Positions 6,254 through 13,808 of a DNA stretch of 16,287 nt are shown in pieces. Below the pieces are notes generated by a model, which was not told the origin of the DNA, did no database searches, and saw only the letters and a program-made list of their open reading frames with translations. The DNA is taken from contig CANEVK010000021.1 of the NCBI GenBank assembly GCA_947442115.1, positions 1-16,287 on the forward strand. Reading direction: 5' to 3'. The stretch comes from Bacteriovoracaceae bacterium (GTDB taxonomy: Bacteria; Bdellovibrionota; Bacteriovoracia; Bacteriovoracales; Bacteriovoracaceae). The translations under genes were made by a program, and so were the position numbers. Position 1 is the first letter of the stretch, and the number at the start of each line of letters is the position of its first letter.

Positions 6254-8155
6254 TTAAGCTGGAGAAGGTTTTCCAGCAGCAAAGACAGGATTTGCACCAG
6301 TCGCAGCAGAATCCGCAACAACAGATTCAGAAGGCTTCTTAGACATCACTGGCTGACCAATGTCTTTACCAGCAACAAGATCCTTAATCTGTTCAGCATC
6401 TAGAGTTTCCCAGGCCACAAGACCTAAGGCCACACGATGGAGGGCCTCTATATTTTCATTGAGAATTTTTTTCGAAATTTCATAATTGGTATGAACAAGA
6501 TTAGCAATTTCCATATCTATTTTGCGGCTTGTTTCATCAGAGAATGAAACACTCTCCCCACCATAAACCATTCCACCATTTTGTTTTGTATAATTAATAG
6601 GTCCAAGTTTTTCACTCATTCCCCAATTACAAACCATACTGCGAGCGAGATCAGTGGCGCGTTCAATATCATTTGATGCACCATTGGTCATTTCACCGTA
6701 AATGATCTCCTCTGCAACTCGACCACCCATTAAAAATGAAATGAAGTTCTCACCCTTTTCTTTTGAAAGATTAAGCATGTCTTCATTAGGTAAAGTTTGA
6801 GTCACACCTAAGGCTTGACCACGAGGAATAATTGAAACTTTATGAATAGGGTCTGTATGAGGAAGGTTCATCCCAACCAGAGTATGTCCTGCTTCATGGT
6901 AAGCTGTGAGTTTCTTTTCTTTCTCAGAAATCATCATGGATTTACGAGCAACACCCATGAGGACCTTATCTTTAGCATTTTCAAAATCAATCATCCCAAG
7001 AGCTTTCTTGCCATCACGCGCGGCCAAAAGAGCAGCTTCATTTACGAGGTTAGCAAGATCTGCCCCAGTAAATCCAGGGGTCCCTTTGGCAATAACTTCT
7101 AAATCAATATCTGTAGTCAAAGGAGTCTTACGAGTATGAACTTTAAGAATCTGATGACGTCCACGAACATCTGGTCGGCCAACAGTCACGCGACGATCAA
7201 AACGACCTGGACGAAGGAGTGCCGGATCTAAAACATCAATACGGTTTGTGGCCGCCATGATAATGACACCATCATTGCCCTCAAATCCATCCATCTCAAC
7301 GAGAAGTTGGTTAAGTGTTTGCTCGCGCTCATCATGACCACCACCCATTCCAGCACCACGGTGACGTCCAACAGCATCAATCTCATCAATAAAGATAATA
7401 CATGGAGCGTGTTTCTTACCTTGTTCAAATAGATCTCGAACCCGGCTTGCACCGACACCCACGAACATTTCCACAAAATCAGAACCAGAAATTGAAAAGA
7501 AGGGAACTCCTGCTTCACCGGCCACCGCACGAGCAAGCAAAGTTTTACCGGTCCCTGGAGGACCTACAAGTAGACATCCCTTAGGAATCTTACCCCCGAG
7601 AGTGGTGTATTTTTTTGGATCTTTTAAAAAGTCCACGATCTCTACCAGCTCTTCTTTAGCTTCCTCGACACCGGCCACATCAACAAATGTCATTCGCTTG
7701 TCATTCTCAGTTAACATCTTTGCACGGGCCTTGCCAAAACTCATGGCCTTCCCGCCACCTGACTGTAATTGACGTAAGAAGAAAAAGAAAAACAAGAAAA
7801 GAAGAATCATTGGCAACCAGTTAATCAGTAAAGTTGCTAAGAAGCCCTGCTTCTCTTCTTTTTTATAATTAGGGACAATGCCAGCTGTTTTGAGAATGCG
7901 GAAAGTTTCATCACCAGTGTTACCAGTCAATTCAAAGTAAGTCCCATTTTCATAGCCCTCTTTGAATTTTCCCTGAATAGCATTTTCACCTTGGAAAGTG
8001 ACCTCTTTCACATTCCCGGCCTCAACCGCTGTGATGAAGTTAGAAAAATTAATTTGTTTGGCTTGAATATTTTTTTGCTCTAGGACTTTCATCACAAAGG
8101 CCATGATTAAAATAACCACAATCCAAAGAATGAGAGTTTTTTGTTGTTTACGCAT
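6254..8155 (-). CDS. ftsH: ATP-dependent zinc metalloprotease FtsH
   Basis: A hexameric inner-membrane AAA+ protease that extracts and degrades membrane and short-lived cytoplasmic proteins. The 633-residue length is normal. Membrane helices at about 7-24 and 105-128 flank a periplasmic domain. The AAA module has Walker A GPPGTGKT (198-205), pore motif FVGV (231-234), Walker B IIFIDEID (253-260) and the second region of homology with arginine finger, RPGRFDRR (315-322). The M41 peptidase has HEAGH (420-424) and the third zinc ligand Asp496 in GASNDIERAT. The last 25 or so residues are a Ser/Ala/Pro-rich tail that looks unstructured. The start at 8155 has AAAAGG seven nucleotides upstream. A putative promoter lies between it and tilS, and folP follows without a gap. 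Confidence 0.98.
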   Translation of the reverse strand: MRKQQKTLILWIVVILIMAFVMKVLEQKNIQAKQINFSNFITAVEAGNVKEVTFQGENAIQGKFKEGYENGTYFELTGNTGDETFRILKTAGIVPNYKKEEKQGFLATLLINWLPMILLFLFFFFFLRQLQSGGGKAMSFGKARAKMLTENDKRMTFVDVAGVEEAKEELVEIVDFLKDPKKYTTLGGKIPKGCLLVGPPGTGKTLLARAVAGEAGVPFFSISGSDFVEMFVGVGASRVRDLFEQGKKHAPCIIFIDEIDAVGRHRGAGMGGGHDEREQTLNQLLVEMDGFEGNDGVIIMAATNRIDVLDPALLRPGRFDRRVTVGRPDVRGRHQILKVHTRKTPLTTDIDLEVIAKGTPGFTGADLANLVNEAALLAARDGKKALGMIDFENAKDKVLMGVARKSMMISEKEKKLTAYHEAGHTLVGMNLPHTDPIHKVSIIPRGQALGVTQTLPNEDMLNLSKEKGENFISFLMGGRVAEEIIYGEMTNGASNDIERATDLARSMVCNWGMSEKLGPINYTKQNGGMVYGGESVSFSDETSRKIDMEIANLVHTNYEISKKILNENIEALHRVALGLVAWETLDAEQIKDLVAGKDIGQPVMSKKPSESVVADSAATGANPVFAAGKPSPA

Positions 8156-8204
8156 AAGAAACCTTTTCTAAGTGAATAAGCTGCCGAAAATCAACAGCAT
8201 AAGA

Positions 8205-8233
8205 ATTATACGAAAGGACACTACTCTTGGGAA
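8205..8233 (-). promoter_or_regulatory. Putative sigma-70 promoter for ftsH-folP
   Basis: On the minus strand TTCCCA (8228-8233) is followed by exactly 17 nt and TATAAT (8205-8210). The -10 is perfect and the -35 matches four of six. The -35 lies in the last codons of tilS and the predicted transcript starts about 42 nt before the ftsH ATG. This would let ftsH and downstream genes be expressed independently of tilS. Confidence 0.5.
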
Positions 8234-9564
8234 GCAAAGAGATTAGACAAAGTCCAAAGAGGCAACAGCCTGAGTGTTTTAGGCAGTTTTGTTTTTTTTC
8301 TTTCCCACGTTGATATGCATTTTAAGCAAGAAACAAAGCGGATTCCTCTTGATTGACAGAATCTAGAGACTTCAGGAAACACCGAATCATTCACTGAGGA
8401 ATTAAGTGTCTTATTAAGACTTTTATTTTCTAAAACCAGAACAAGGCCGGGCATATTCAGCATTGCGTCCGGCATACTCAATAAATTTTTCCAAGATTGT
8501 TTGAGATCACTTAGAGTCATTAAAGGTAGTTCAAGATGGTTAAAATCTTTTATTTCCGACAAAGTCTCTGCAATTGCTGAATCGTAGTTTTTTAATTTTT
8601 GGCGGTAAATCATTAAGAGTTCAAAACTAAAATAGGCTTGAGTCCCCCCACTAAAATGAAAGGGGCCTTTTTTCCCGTTATCAATAGCCTTCATCATTTT
8701 TAAAACTTGATGAGCAATCTTACCACGATCCTCATTGGAAAATTGATGAAGGAGTTCTTGAACTTGAAATGCTGAAAATTGATCTCCAGCTATTAAAGCT
8801 CCATTTTTAAAAACAAAAAGGTCGTGACCAATGATCCTTTGGGTAATGCTTAAATTCAGGATGGCCGCCATGTGATTTGAATAATTCACATAATGCTTTA
8901 GATACTGGGGATATCTCTTTTGTATGAGAGGAACAATATCATTGCGCAGGAAATTTCGATCAAAACGGCGATCAAGGTTTGTTGGATCATCCAAAAAAGG
9001 AATATGGGATAATTTTGCTAAGTGCTTTATTTGTTTTTTGGTCACGCACAGAAAGGGTCTAACTATTTTATAATTTTTAACTGGAATCCCGAGGCATGAC
9101 TTGGGCTGACTTGATCGGTATCTTTGCATGATACTCCACTCATAAGAATCATCAATATGGTGACCTTGCCACAAAAGCTCTTGCTCCTTTAAATTCTCTA
9201 GTAAAAGCTTTCGACGTAAAACTCTTGCCCTTTTTTCAAAATTGCCATCAAGATCTTGCAGCCCGTGAGCATGGAGAATAGTGAAAGGAATGTCATTCTC
9301 TGAACAAAAATTTTTGACGAGATTGGCCTCTTCATCTTGGCCAGGTCGCGTATGGTGATGAATAAAAACTGAACGAATGGGGCCTATTTTATTTTGCAAA
9401 TAAAGTTGATGAGCGACCCAGAGAAGGGCCATGGAATCAACCCCCCCAGAAACAGCAATACAATGACTCTCTTCAAGCTCTTGGCAGCTTGAAATATTTT
9501 TCAAGAACTCAAAAGTATGGTTAATGAAAAGCCGCTTATAAGAAAGTCCTGAGAGTTTTTTCAT
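8221..9564 (-). CDS. tilS: tRNA(Ile)-lysidine synthetase
   Basis: Attaches lysine to C34 of tRNA-Ile(CAU), switching it from Met to Ile decoding; an ATP-dependent cytoplasmic enzyme. The N-terminal PP-loop ATPase shows SGGVDS (39-44), RARVLRR (112-118), GHHIDDSYEW (134-143), VRPFL (168-172) and DDPTNLDRRFDRNFLRNDI (192-210). The last element is typical of TilS rather than TtcA or other PP-loop enzymes. The usual GHHADDQAET and following RGSG-GL loop are altered (IDDSYEW, RSSQPKS). The C-terminal half (about 240-447) is divergent but of suitable length for the TilS substrate-binding and C-terminal domains. The ribosome binding site is weak. The gene diverges from the tRNA-Met gene encoded 85 nt away on the other strand. 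Confidence 0.9.
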   Translation of the reverse strand: MKKLSGLSYKRLFINHTFEFLKNISSCQELEESHCIAVSGGVDSMALLWVAHQLYLQNKIGPIRSVFIHHHTRPGQDEEANLVKNFCSENDIPFTILHAHGLQDLDGNFEKRARVLRRKLLLENLKEQELLWQGHHIDDSYEWSIMQRYRSSQPKSCLGIPVKNYKIVRPFLCVTKKQIKHLAKLSHIPFLDDPTNLDRRFDRNFLRNDIVPLIQKRYPQYLKHYVNYSNHMAAILNLSITQRIIGHDLFVFKNGALIAGDQFSAFQVQELLHQFSNEDRGKIAHQVLKMMKAIDNGKKGPFHFSGGTQAYFSFELLMIYRQKLKNYDSAIAETLSEIKDFNHLELPLMTLSDLKQSWKNLLSMPDAMLNMPGLVLVLENKSLNKTLNSSVNDSVFPEVSRFCQSRGIRFVSCLKCISTWERKKTKLPKTLRLLPLWTLSNLFASQE

Positions 9565-9597
9565 AGCTAAATACCGTATAATACAGCGAAATTGATA

Positions 9598-9626
9598 TTG
9601 ACGGGTTGAAGTCTGTTCATTAGTAT
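9598..9626 (+). promoter_or_regulatory. Putative promoter of the tRNA-Met gene
   Basis: TTGACG (9598-9603), a 17-nt spacer, then TAGTAT (9621-9626). This lies 22 nt before the mature tRNA 5' end, giving a short leader. The -35 matches five of six and the -10 four of six. It shares the intergenic space with the tilS 5' region on the other strand. Confidence 0.5.
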
Positions 9627-9648
9627 GACTCTACTTTTTTTGTATTGT

Positions 9649-9725
9649 GGCAACGTAGCTCAGTTGGTGAGAGCACAGCATTCATAACGCTGGGGTCGGC
9701 GGTTCAACTCCGCCCGTTGCTACCA
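9649..9725 (+). tRNA. tRNA-Met (CAU), elongator type, CCA encoded
   Basis: A full 77-nt cloverleaf. Acceptor 9649-9655 pairs with 9715-9721 (G1-U72 wobble, six Watson-Crick pairs). The D stem GCTC/GAGC (9658-9661, 9671-9674) has a GG-containing loop. The anticodon loop TTCATAA has CAT at 9683-9685, the variable region is GGGTC, the T stem is GGCGG/CCGCC and the T loop is TTCAACT. Discriminator A and CCA are genomic (9722-9725). The body resembles bacterial elongator tRNA-Met: same GTAGCTCAGTTGGT arm and GGGGTC after the anticodon stem. It lacks the initiator hallmarks (C1-A72 mismatch, three G-C pairs in the anticodon stem). tRNA-Ile with a lysidine-modified CAU anticodon is less likely but cannot be fully excluded by eye. 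Position 31-39 is an A-C mismatch. Confidence 0.93.
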
Positions 9726-9960
9726 ATTATTATACTTTATCTCCCCCAATTGAACCTTCTCATTTCCTAAGTCCTTAAGATTTATTTAGATTTGCTCTAA
9801 ATACCATGTCCCAAAAATGCCCATGACTTAGACAATTGCCCTTTAATTGACAGTCTATTGACTCATAACCTCCTGAATAATCATAAAATGTTTTTGTCAT
9901 CAAATTTGCAAGACCTAGACTGGCCCGTTATGGCGTTTGCAACTGCTAGTGTAGTTTTTA

Positions 9961-10000
9961 CAGACTTACAGCATTAATAATGCGAAGCGTCAGTAAGCTG
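9961..10000 (+). promoter_or_regulatory. Nested stem-loop upstream of the ATP-grasp gene
   Basis: CAG-A-CTTAC (9961-9969) pairs with GTAAG-CTG (9993-10000), giving eight pairs with one bulged A. Inside, GCATT (9971-9975) pairs with AATGC (9979-9983) across a three-base loop. There is no U tract, so it does not look like a terminator. It sits 51 nt before the GTG start and could be a leader RNA structure or an operator. Judged by eye; folding energy not computed. Confidence 0.35.
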
Positions 10001-10041
10001 GATAAAATCTGAATACTTTTGAATTTTTGGCAAAAATAATG

Positions 10042-10046
10042 TGAGG
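10042..10046 (+). promoter_or_regulatory. Ribosome binding site supporting a GTG start
   Basis: TGAGG lies five nucleotides before the GTG at 10052. There is no ATG near this position in frame, so this site is the main reason to accept GTG as the start of the 1249-residue protein. Confidence 0.55.
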
Positions 10047-10051
10047 TTTGC

Positions 10052-13000
10052 GTGATTAAAGTTAAAAGTCGCAAAAAGCTACCGGCCTATAACCCTAATC
10101 AGGGCTTCATAGGCCAGGTTAAAGTGGATGTTGCCAACTATATTTTCTCATCGAAGCGACAACGCTCACCCTACCCTCATTCCAAAGCTCTGGTAAAAAA
10201 TCTTCTCAAGAGATCAGTTGCAGAACATTTAAAGGAATCTAAGAATTTAACAAAATTTATCCGTAAACGCGATCTCACGTTTCAAAAATCAGATGATCAG
10301 GGTAACTACAAGATTTTTACAGTTCCTTGTACAACAACCATCGTTCCCCTTCAAAAGTCGATGTTTAATCAGATTGAAAAAGCTGCCCAGGGGCTTATCG
10401 TCTCTTTAAGATGTGTGATTCAAGATATCTACGGGTCAAAATCAATTAAGGATTCAGGCTTCGTCAAATCACTACCTCTTGAAATTAGAAAAATATTTAT
10501 CGATGCGATCAAGGATTCTCCGAATTATTTCCCTCAACTTCATCACCCTAATATGAAGAAGTATCCTTTCTTTGATAATGTAGGGCTGGATCTGGTTTTG
10601 ATTGAAGACTACCTTGAGCAGTCGAAGAATTTTGAAGAAATTTTAAAATCAAAGAAGACTGACAAGCTTCCGCAGCTGCCTTTTAGAATTTTAGAATTAA
10701 ATGCAGGTGCACCATCAGGAGCTTCCAATAACATGAATGTGCTTGAAGGGCACTATGAACAAAATCCTGAGGTACTAGATTCCTTAGGTCGCTTAATGCC
10801 TAATGATCACTTCCAAGTCTTAGCTGAAACATACAAATCTTTAGGCGAGGACTGGACAGGCCTCAAAGACGGAATTCAAGTTATTCTTCCACCCGGTGGA
10901 ATGAATGGTGCCGCTCCAGAGATTCACAACCTTGCTGCTTATTCTGGACTTGTGTATGCCGACCCTGTTCAACTTTTCTGTGATGAAAAAGGCTATATTA
11001 GACTTAGAACGATTAATGGCTCAAACCCTGTTGTGACTGCTGTTTATTCGAGAATTAATGCGGATTCAGCACTCTTTGATATCGACAAAGGAATTATTTT
11101 AAGAGACCCAGACACCAATGAACCAATCTATCTAAGAGACTCACTCAAATTGGGTCAAGATGGTGAAGCTCCATTTGTTTTAGATGTGAATGGCAACCCC
11201 ATTCCTCTCCAATCAGACTATGCTGTTCCTGGACTTCTAGATGCGATTTTAAATCGAAAAATCTACATGGGTGGATTGAACCGAATCCTAGATAATAAGA
11301 TCATTTTAGCAGCACTAACAACCTATGCTCCTAAATATTTCTCATCAAGACTAAAAGAATTAGGCCTAACCCTCTCAGGTCCAAAAATTACACCTCCTGA
11401 AACGCTTCCCCCTAAAAAAGAATCGGTGAAAATTATCGAGGCCAATCCGGATGAATGGGTGGTTAAAGCACCAAATCTATCGGGAGGAAGTGGTATTTAT
11501 ATTATGAAAACTCTTTCGCCTGAAACGCGACAAGATGTCCTTGAAATGATTCGCAAGAATCCTCAGCACTATGCCTATCAAAAGCTAGTTAAAATTGCGC
11601 GAATCCCAGTCGCTATGAAGGATAAACAAGGCACTCGATTTGCCAATCTTGCGGCAGATATTCGTCTATGGGTCTTTTATGGTGGAGGCCAAAAAGCGCT
11701 TCCAAAAATGACCCATAATGCTCTCGTTCGTTATGCGCCTGAAGAAAGAGGCCCGATGAGCTCAATCGTCAATACATCAAAAGGTGGAGGCTATGCTCCC
11801 TTTGTTGTGATTGATGATGTTGGATCAAATGAATCCGTATCGGCAAAAGAATTTATCCAGCCGACAAGACCAGTATCTCTACAAACACATCTTCCGATGT
11901 TTGTTGCTGCCCAACTCATTCAAGTTTCAAGACTTGCAGTGGAAATTTCTAACCATCTTAAAAATGGAACGGCAGAGAGCTATACCTTACTCGGTCTTTC
12001 CCTCTCATTAAAAACCCAGTGTCGAGAAGTCTTGAGTTTCTTAAATCCACGGGCGATCGAGCCTATTTATAAAATTATCGATATTCTTGAAAGCAAACAA
12101 GATGCTGTCTCGATTGCGCAATATTTTGAACTCATCAATAACAATCAGATCAGGCTGGTGGCAGTTCTTGAAAAGCTTGAGTCAAAAAACAAGCTCCCAA
12201 AAGATTTTCGAAATAAAATGGATCAGCTTTTAGTGCTAGATCAAGATATTGTTTACCAAAACTATACTGAAGAAAACAGAAAGCATGATAAGAACATTCT
12301 CAAAGACCTTAAAAAAATCACAAAAGAGAATCATGCTAAAAATTTAGCTATTCAAAAAGAATACAAACTCTTGATCGGTCTTTTACAATCAAGTATTGAA
12401 GCTTCATTCCCAAGAACTGTCATACTAGGTAAACAAGTAGGCCAACTTCAAGACCTCATCGAAAACTTTATGACGATGGCCAGAGAAAGGCTTCAAGACT
12501 CTGAGAAAGCTATTGAGTTTGCAAAACTATTCTCAACTCAAATTGCTCATCCAGAGTTAAAATTTGAAACATTTGGGCTAAAAAACATTGGCACCCATAA
12601 AGGTAGTTACCTTACAGCTTCTCAAAAAGAGTTTGCAACAGGGCAATTACTCACAGAATCGGACTATATTTCAGATGAACTCAAAGAGGCCCGTCTTGCC
12701 TGGAAAAAAGTTGAATCTGAAGCCAGCAAACTTACTGAGTCCAAAAGGGGCGCATTCTTAGCAAGAAAGCGTGAAGCACATTTCGCAAAATTCCCAATGC
12801 TTAATAGAATGAATCAAATCATCAATTCTAAAAAGGTTGGTATTAAAGACCTCATCGATTTAATGCCGGCCATGCCTTATGCGAAATACAATTTAGAAAT
12901 GTTTGCTAAGAAGCAAGGTCTTTCACTTGGAGAAATTTTTACGAATGAATTAACTCCAAATAAAATCTCTATTCTTTCCACTCAGCAAATTAGAGAAAAC

Positions 13001-13801
13001 CACCTTTCCGCCCAGGATCATGCAGGTGAATGTTTTGCTAAAAAGAGAAAATCCCATGGCCTTTTCTCGGATTCTGATATCTTCATCTGGATGAGAAAAG
13101 AGCTTGATCCATTGACTCTTATCTACACCGCTGGACATGAAGTTATCCACTATCATCAAATCGAGGAAACGACTCGTTCAGAGGCCAAAGCATTATCTGA
13201 TGGAGCTATCGCTCAGGCCTACTTCCTTAATTTTTATGGCAACTTTTTAGGAGTCTCAGCAGCTTCTCTAGAAGGTTTATCAGTTGATATTTCAGTTGAG
13301 AGACAGCCCCTTTATGGGCTTGCAGATAGAATAGTTCCCCACTTTTTTACTCCCTTAATGACTGAAATCAGAAAAGGAATTAATGAGAGCAAAGAAAAAT
13401 ATGACAGCATCCTGAATAAATATGGCTCGCTATTTGGCTACATGATGCCAAATTCAAATCAAGTGAAGGTTAAGGCCCTACAAGAGGTGATACCGGCACT
13501 GGAAAATGCAAAAAATATTCGTTTTGCTAAAGAATTAGGTCTAGAGATTTCCTGGGATGAAACAAGATCTGCCCTACCAAGCGCTAATGAAGCCCAAATA
13601 AAAGCTTATGGCCCAAAGATCATGCAGGCGCTTAAACAGGCCAATCCAGACTTTGAAAGCTTAACGATTATCGGGAATCATCAGTTCTATGGTGTAAGTT
13701 TTGCGAGAAAATTAAAGCTCTCTGAGAGTATTTCTCTAAAACCCATCTTGAGCACGATTTCTTTGGGTAATAGTTATAACCAGACTCAACAACAACAATA
13801 G
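10052..13801 (+). CDS. Circularly permuted ATP-grasp ligase fused to a putative HExxH metallopeptidase domain
   Basis: A 1249-residue cytoplasmic protein (no signal peptide or membrane segment) in three parts. Residues 90-590 read as a circularly permuted ATP-grasp (DUF404/DUF407-like) enzyme, a class linked to ATP-dependent amide bond formation. Elements are TIVPLQKSMFNQ (96-107), an IQDIYGS segment (123-129), LELNAGAPSGASNN (214-227), a YAVPGLLDAI segment (390-399), WVVKAPNLSGGSG (469-481, Lys472), AADIRLWVF (534-542), and VNTSKGGGY (573-581), the likely metal/phosphate site. Residues 605-900 are helical and partly coiled coil. Residues 970-1110 look like a zincin core, with AGHEVIHYHQIEE (1027-1039, His1029/Glu1030/His1033); the third ligand may be Glu1038, Glu1039 or Glu1044. 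It ends in a QTQQQQ tail encoded by CAA repeats. It starts at GTG with TGAGG upstream. The next gene begins 7 nt after its stop. The ATP-grasp part is confident; peptidase activity is inferred. Confidence 0.85.
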   Translation: MIKVKSRKKLPAYNPNQGFIGQVKVDVANYIFSSKRQRSPYPHSKALVKNLLKRSVAEHLKESKNLTKFIRKRDLTFQKSDDQGNYKIFTVPCTTTIVPLQKSMFNQIEKAAQGLIVSLRCVIQDIYGSKSIKDSGFVKSLPLEIRKIFIDAIKDSPNYFPQLHHPNMKKYPFFDNVGLDLVLIEDYLEQSKNFEEILKSKKTDKLPQLPFRILELNAGAPSGASNNMNVLEGHYEQNPEVLDSLGRLMPNDHFQVLAETYKSLGEDWTGLKDGIQVILPPGGMNGAAPEIHNLAAYSGLVYADPVQLFCDEKGYIRLRTINGSNPVVTAVYSRINADSALFDIDKGIILRDPDTNEPIYLRDSLKLGQDGEAPFVLDVNGNPIPLQSDYAVPGLLDAILNRKIYMGGLNRILDNKIILAALTTYAPKYFSSRLKELGLTLSGPKITPPETLPPKKESVKIIEANPDEWVVKAPNLSGGSGIYIMKTLSPETRQDVLEMIRKNPQHYAYQKLVKIARIPVAMKDKQGTRFANLAADIRLWVFYGGGQKALPKMTHNALVRYAPEERGPMSSIVNTSKGGGYAPFVVIDDVGSNESVSAKEFIQPTRPVSLQTHLPMFVAAQLIQVSRLAVEISNHLKNGTAESYTLLGLSLSLKTQCREVLSFLNPRAIEPIYKIIDILESKQDAVSIAQYFELINNNQIRLVAVLEKLESKNKLPKDFRNKMDQLLVLDQDIVYQNYTEENRKHDKNILKDLKKITKENHAKNLAIQKEYKLLIGLLQSSIEASFPRTVILGKQVGQLQDLIENFMTMARERLQDSEKAIEFAKLFSTQIAHPELKFETFGLKNIGTHKGSYLTASQKEFATGQLLTESDYISDELKEARLAWKKVESEASKLTESKRGAFLARKREAHFAKFPMLNRMNQIINSKKVGIKDLIDLMPAMPYAKYNLEMFAKKQGLSLGEIFTNELTPNKISILSTQQIRENHLSAQDHAGECFAKKRKSHGLFSDSDIFIWMRKELDPLTLIYTAGHEVIHYHQIEETTRSEAKALSDGAIAQAYFLNFYGNFLGVSAASLEGLSVDISVERQPLYGLADRIVPHFFTPLMTEIRKGINESKEKYDSILNKYGSLFGYMMPNSNQVKVKALQEVIPALENAKNIRFAKELGLEISWDETRSALPSANEAQIKAYGPKIMQALKQANPDFESLTIIGNHQFYGVSFARKLKLSESISLKPILSTISLGNSYNQTQQQQ

Positions 13802-13808
13802 GTAAAAA

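Larger units (their letters stand above)
9726..10051. other. Non-coding stretch between tRNA-Met and the ATP-grasp gene
   Basis: This 326-nt region holds no credible gene on either strand. It contains an AT-rich inverted repeat (ATTTAGA 9784-9790, TCTAAAT 9796-9802). It also has two ATTGAC copies one helical turn apart (9846-9851 and 9857-9862) and two TTTGCAA copies (9905-9911 and 9936-9942). A nested stem-loop lies at 9961-10000, and a short palindrome ATTTTTGGCAAAAAT at 10023-10037. No GC-rich terminator follows the tRNA. No clear paired -35/-10 was found for the downstream gene. The length and ordered motifs suggest a regulatory leader. Confidence 0.5.

Noticed and set aside
9649..9725. 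Initiator tRNA-fMet identity.
   Set aside because: The first acceptor pair is G-U rather than a C-A mismatch, and the three consecutive G-C pairs at the base of the anticodon loop are absent.
9847..9890. TTGACA (9847) and TTGACT (9858) as -35 boxes for the ATP-grasp gene.
   Set aside because: No hexamer with good -10 similarity lies 16-18 nt downstream of either, so no promoter is called.
57..10037. A 17-nt string TGAATTTTTGGCAAAAA occurs at 57-73 and again at 10020-10036.
   Set aside because: It is low-complexity A/T sequence, lies inside a coding region in one place and a leader in the other, and the flanks do not match. Chance is the simplest explanation.
11860..12760. Helical residues 605-900 of the ATP-grasp protein as a fused alpha-E (DUF403) domain.
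   Set aside because: LPMFVAAQLIQVSRLAVEI is only faintly like the alpha-E opening, and the rest shows no matching motifs.
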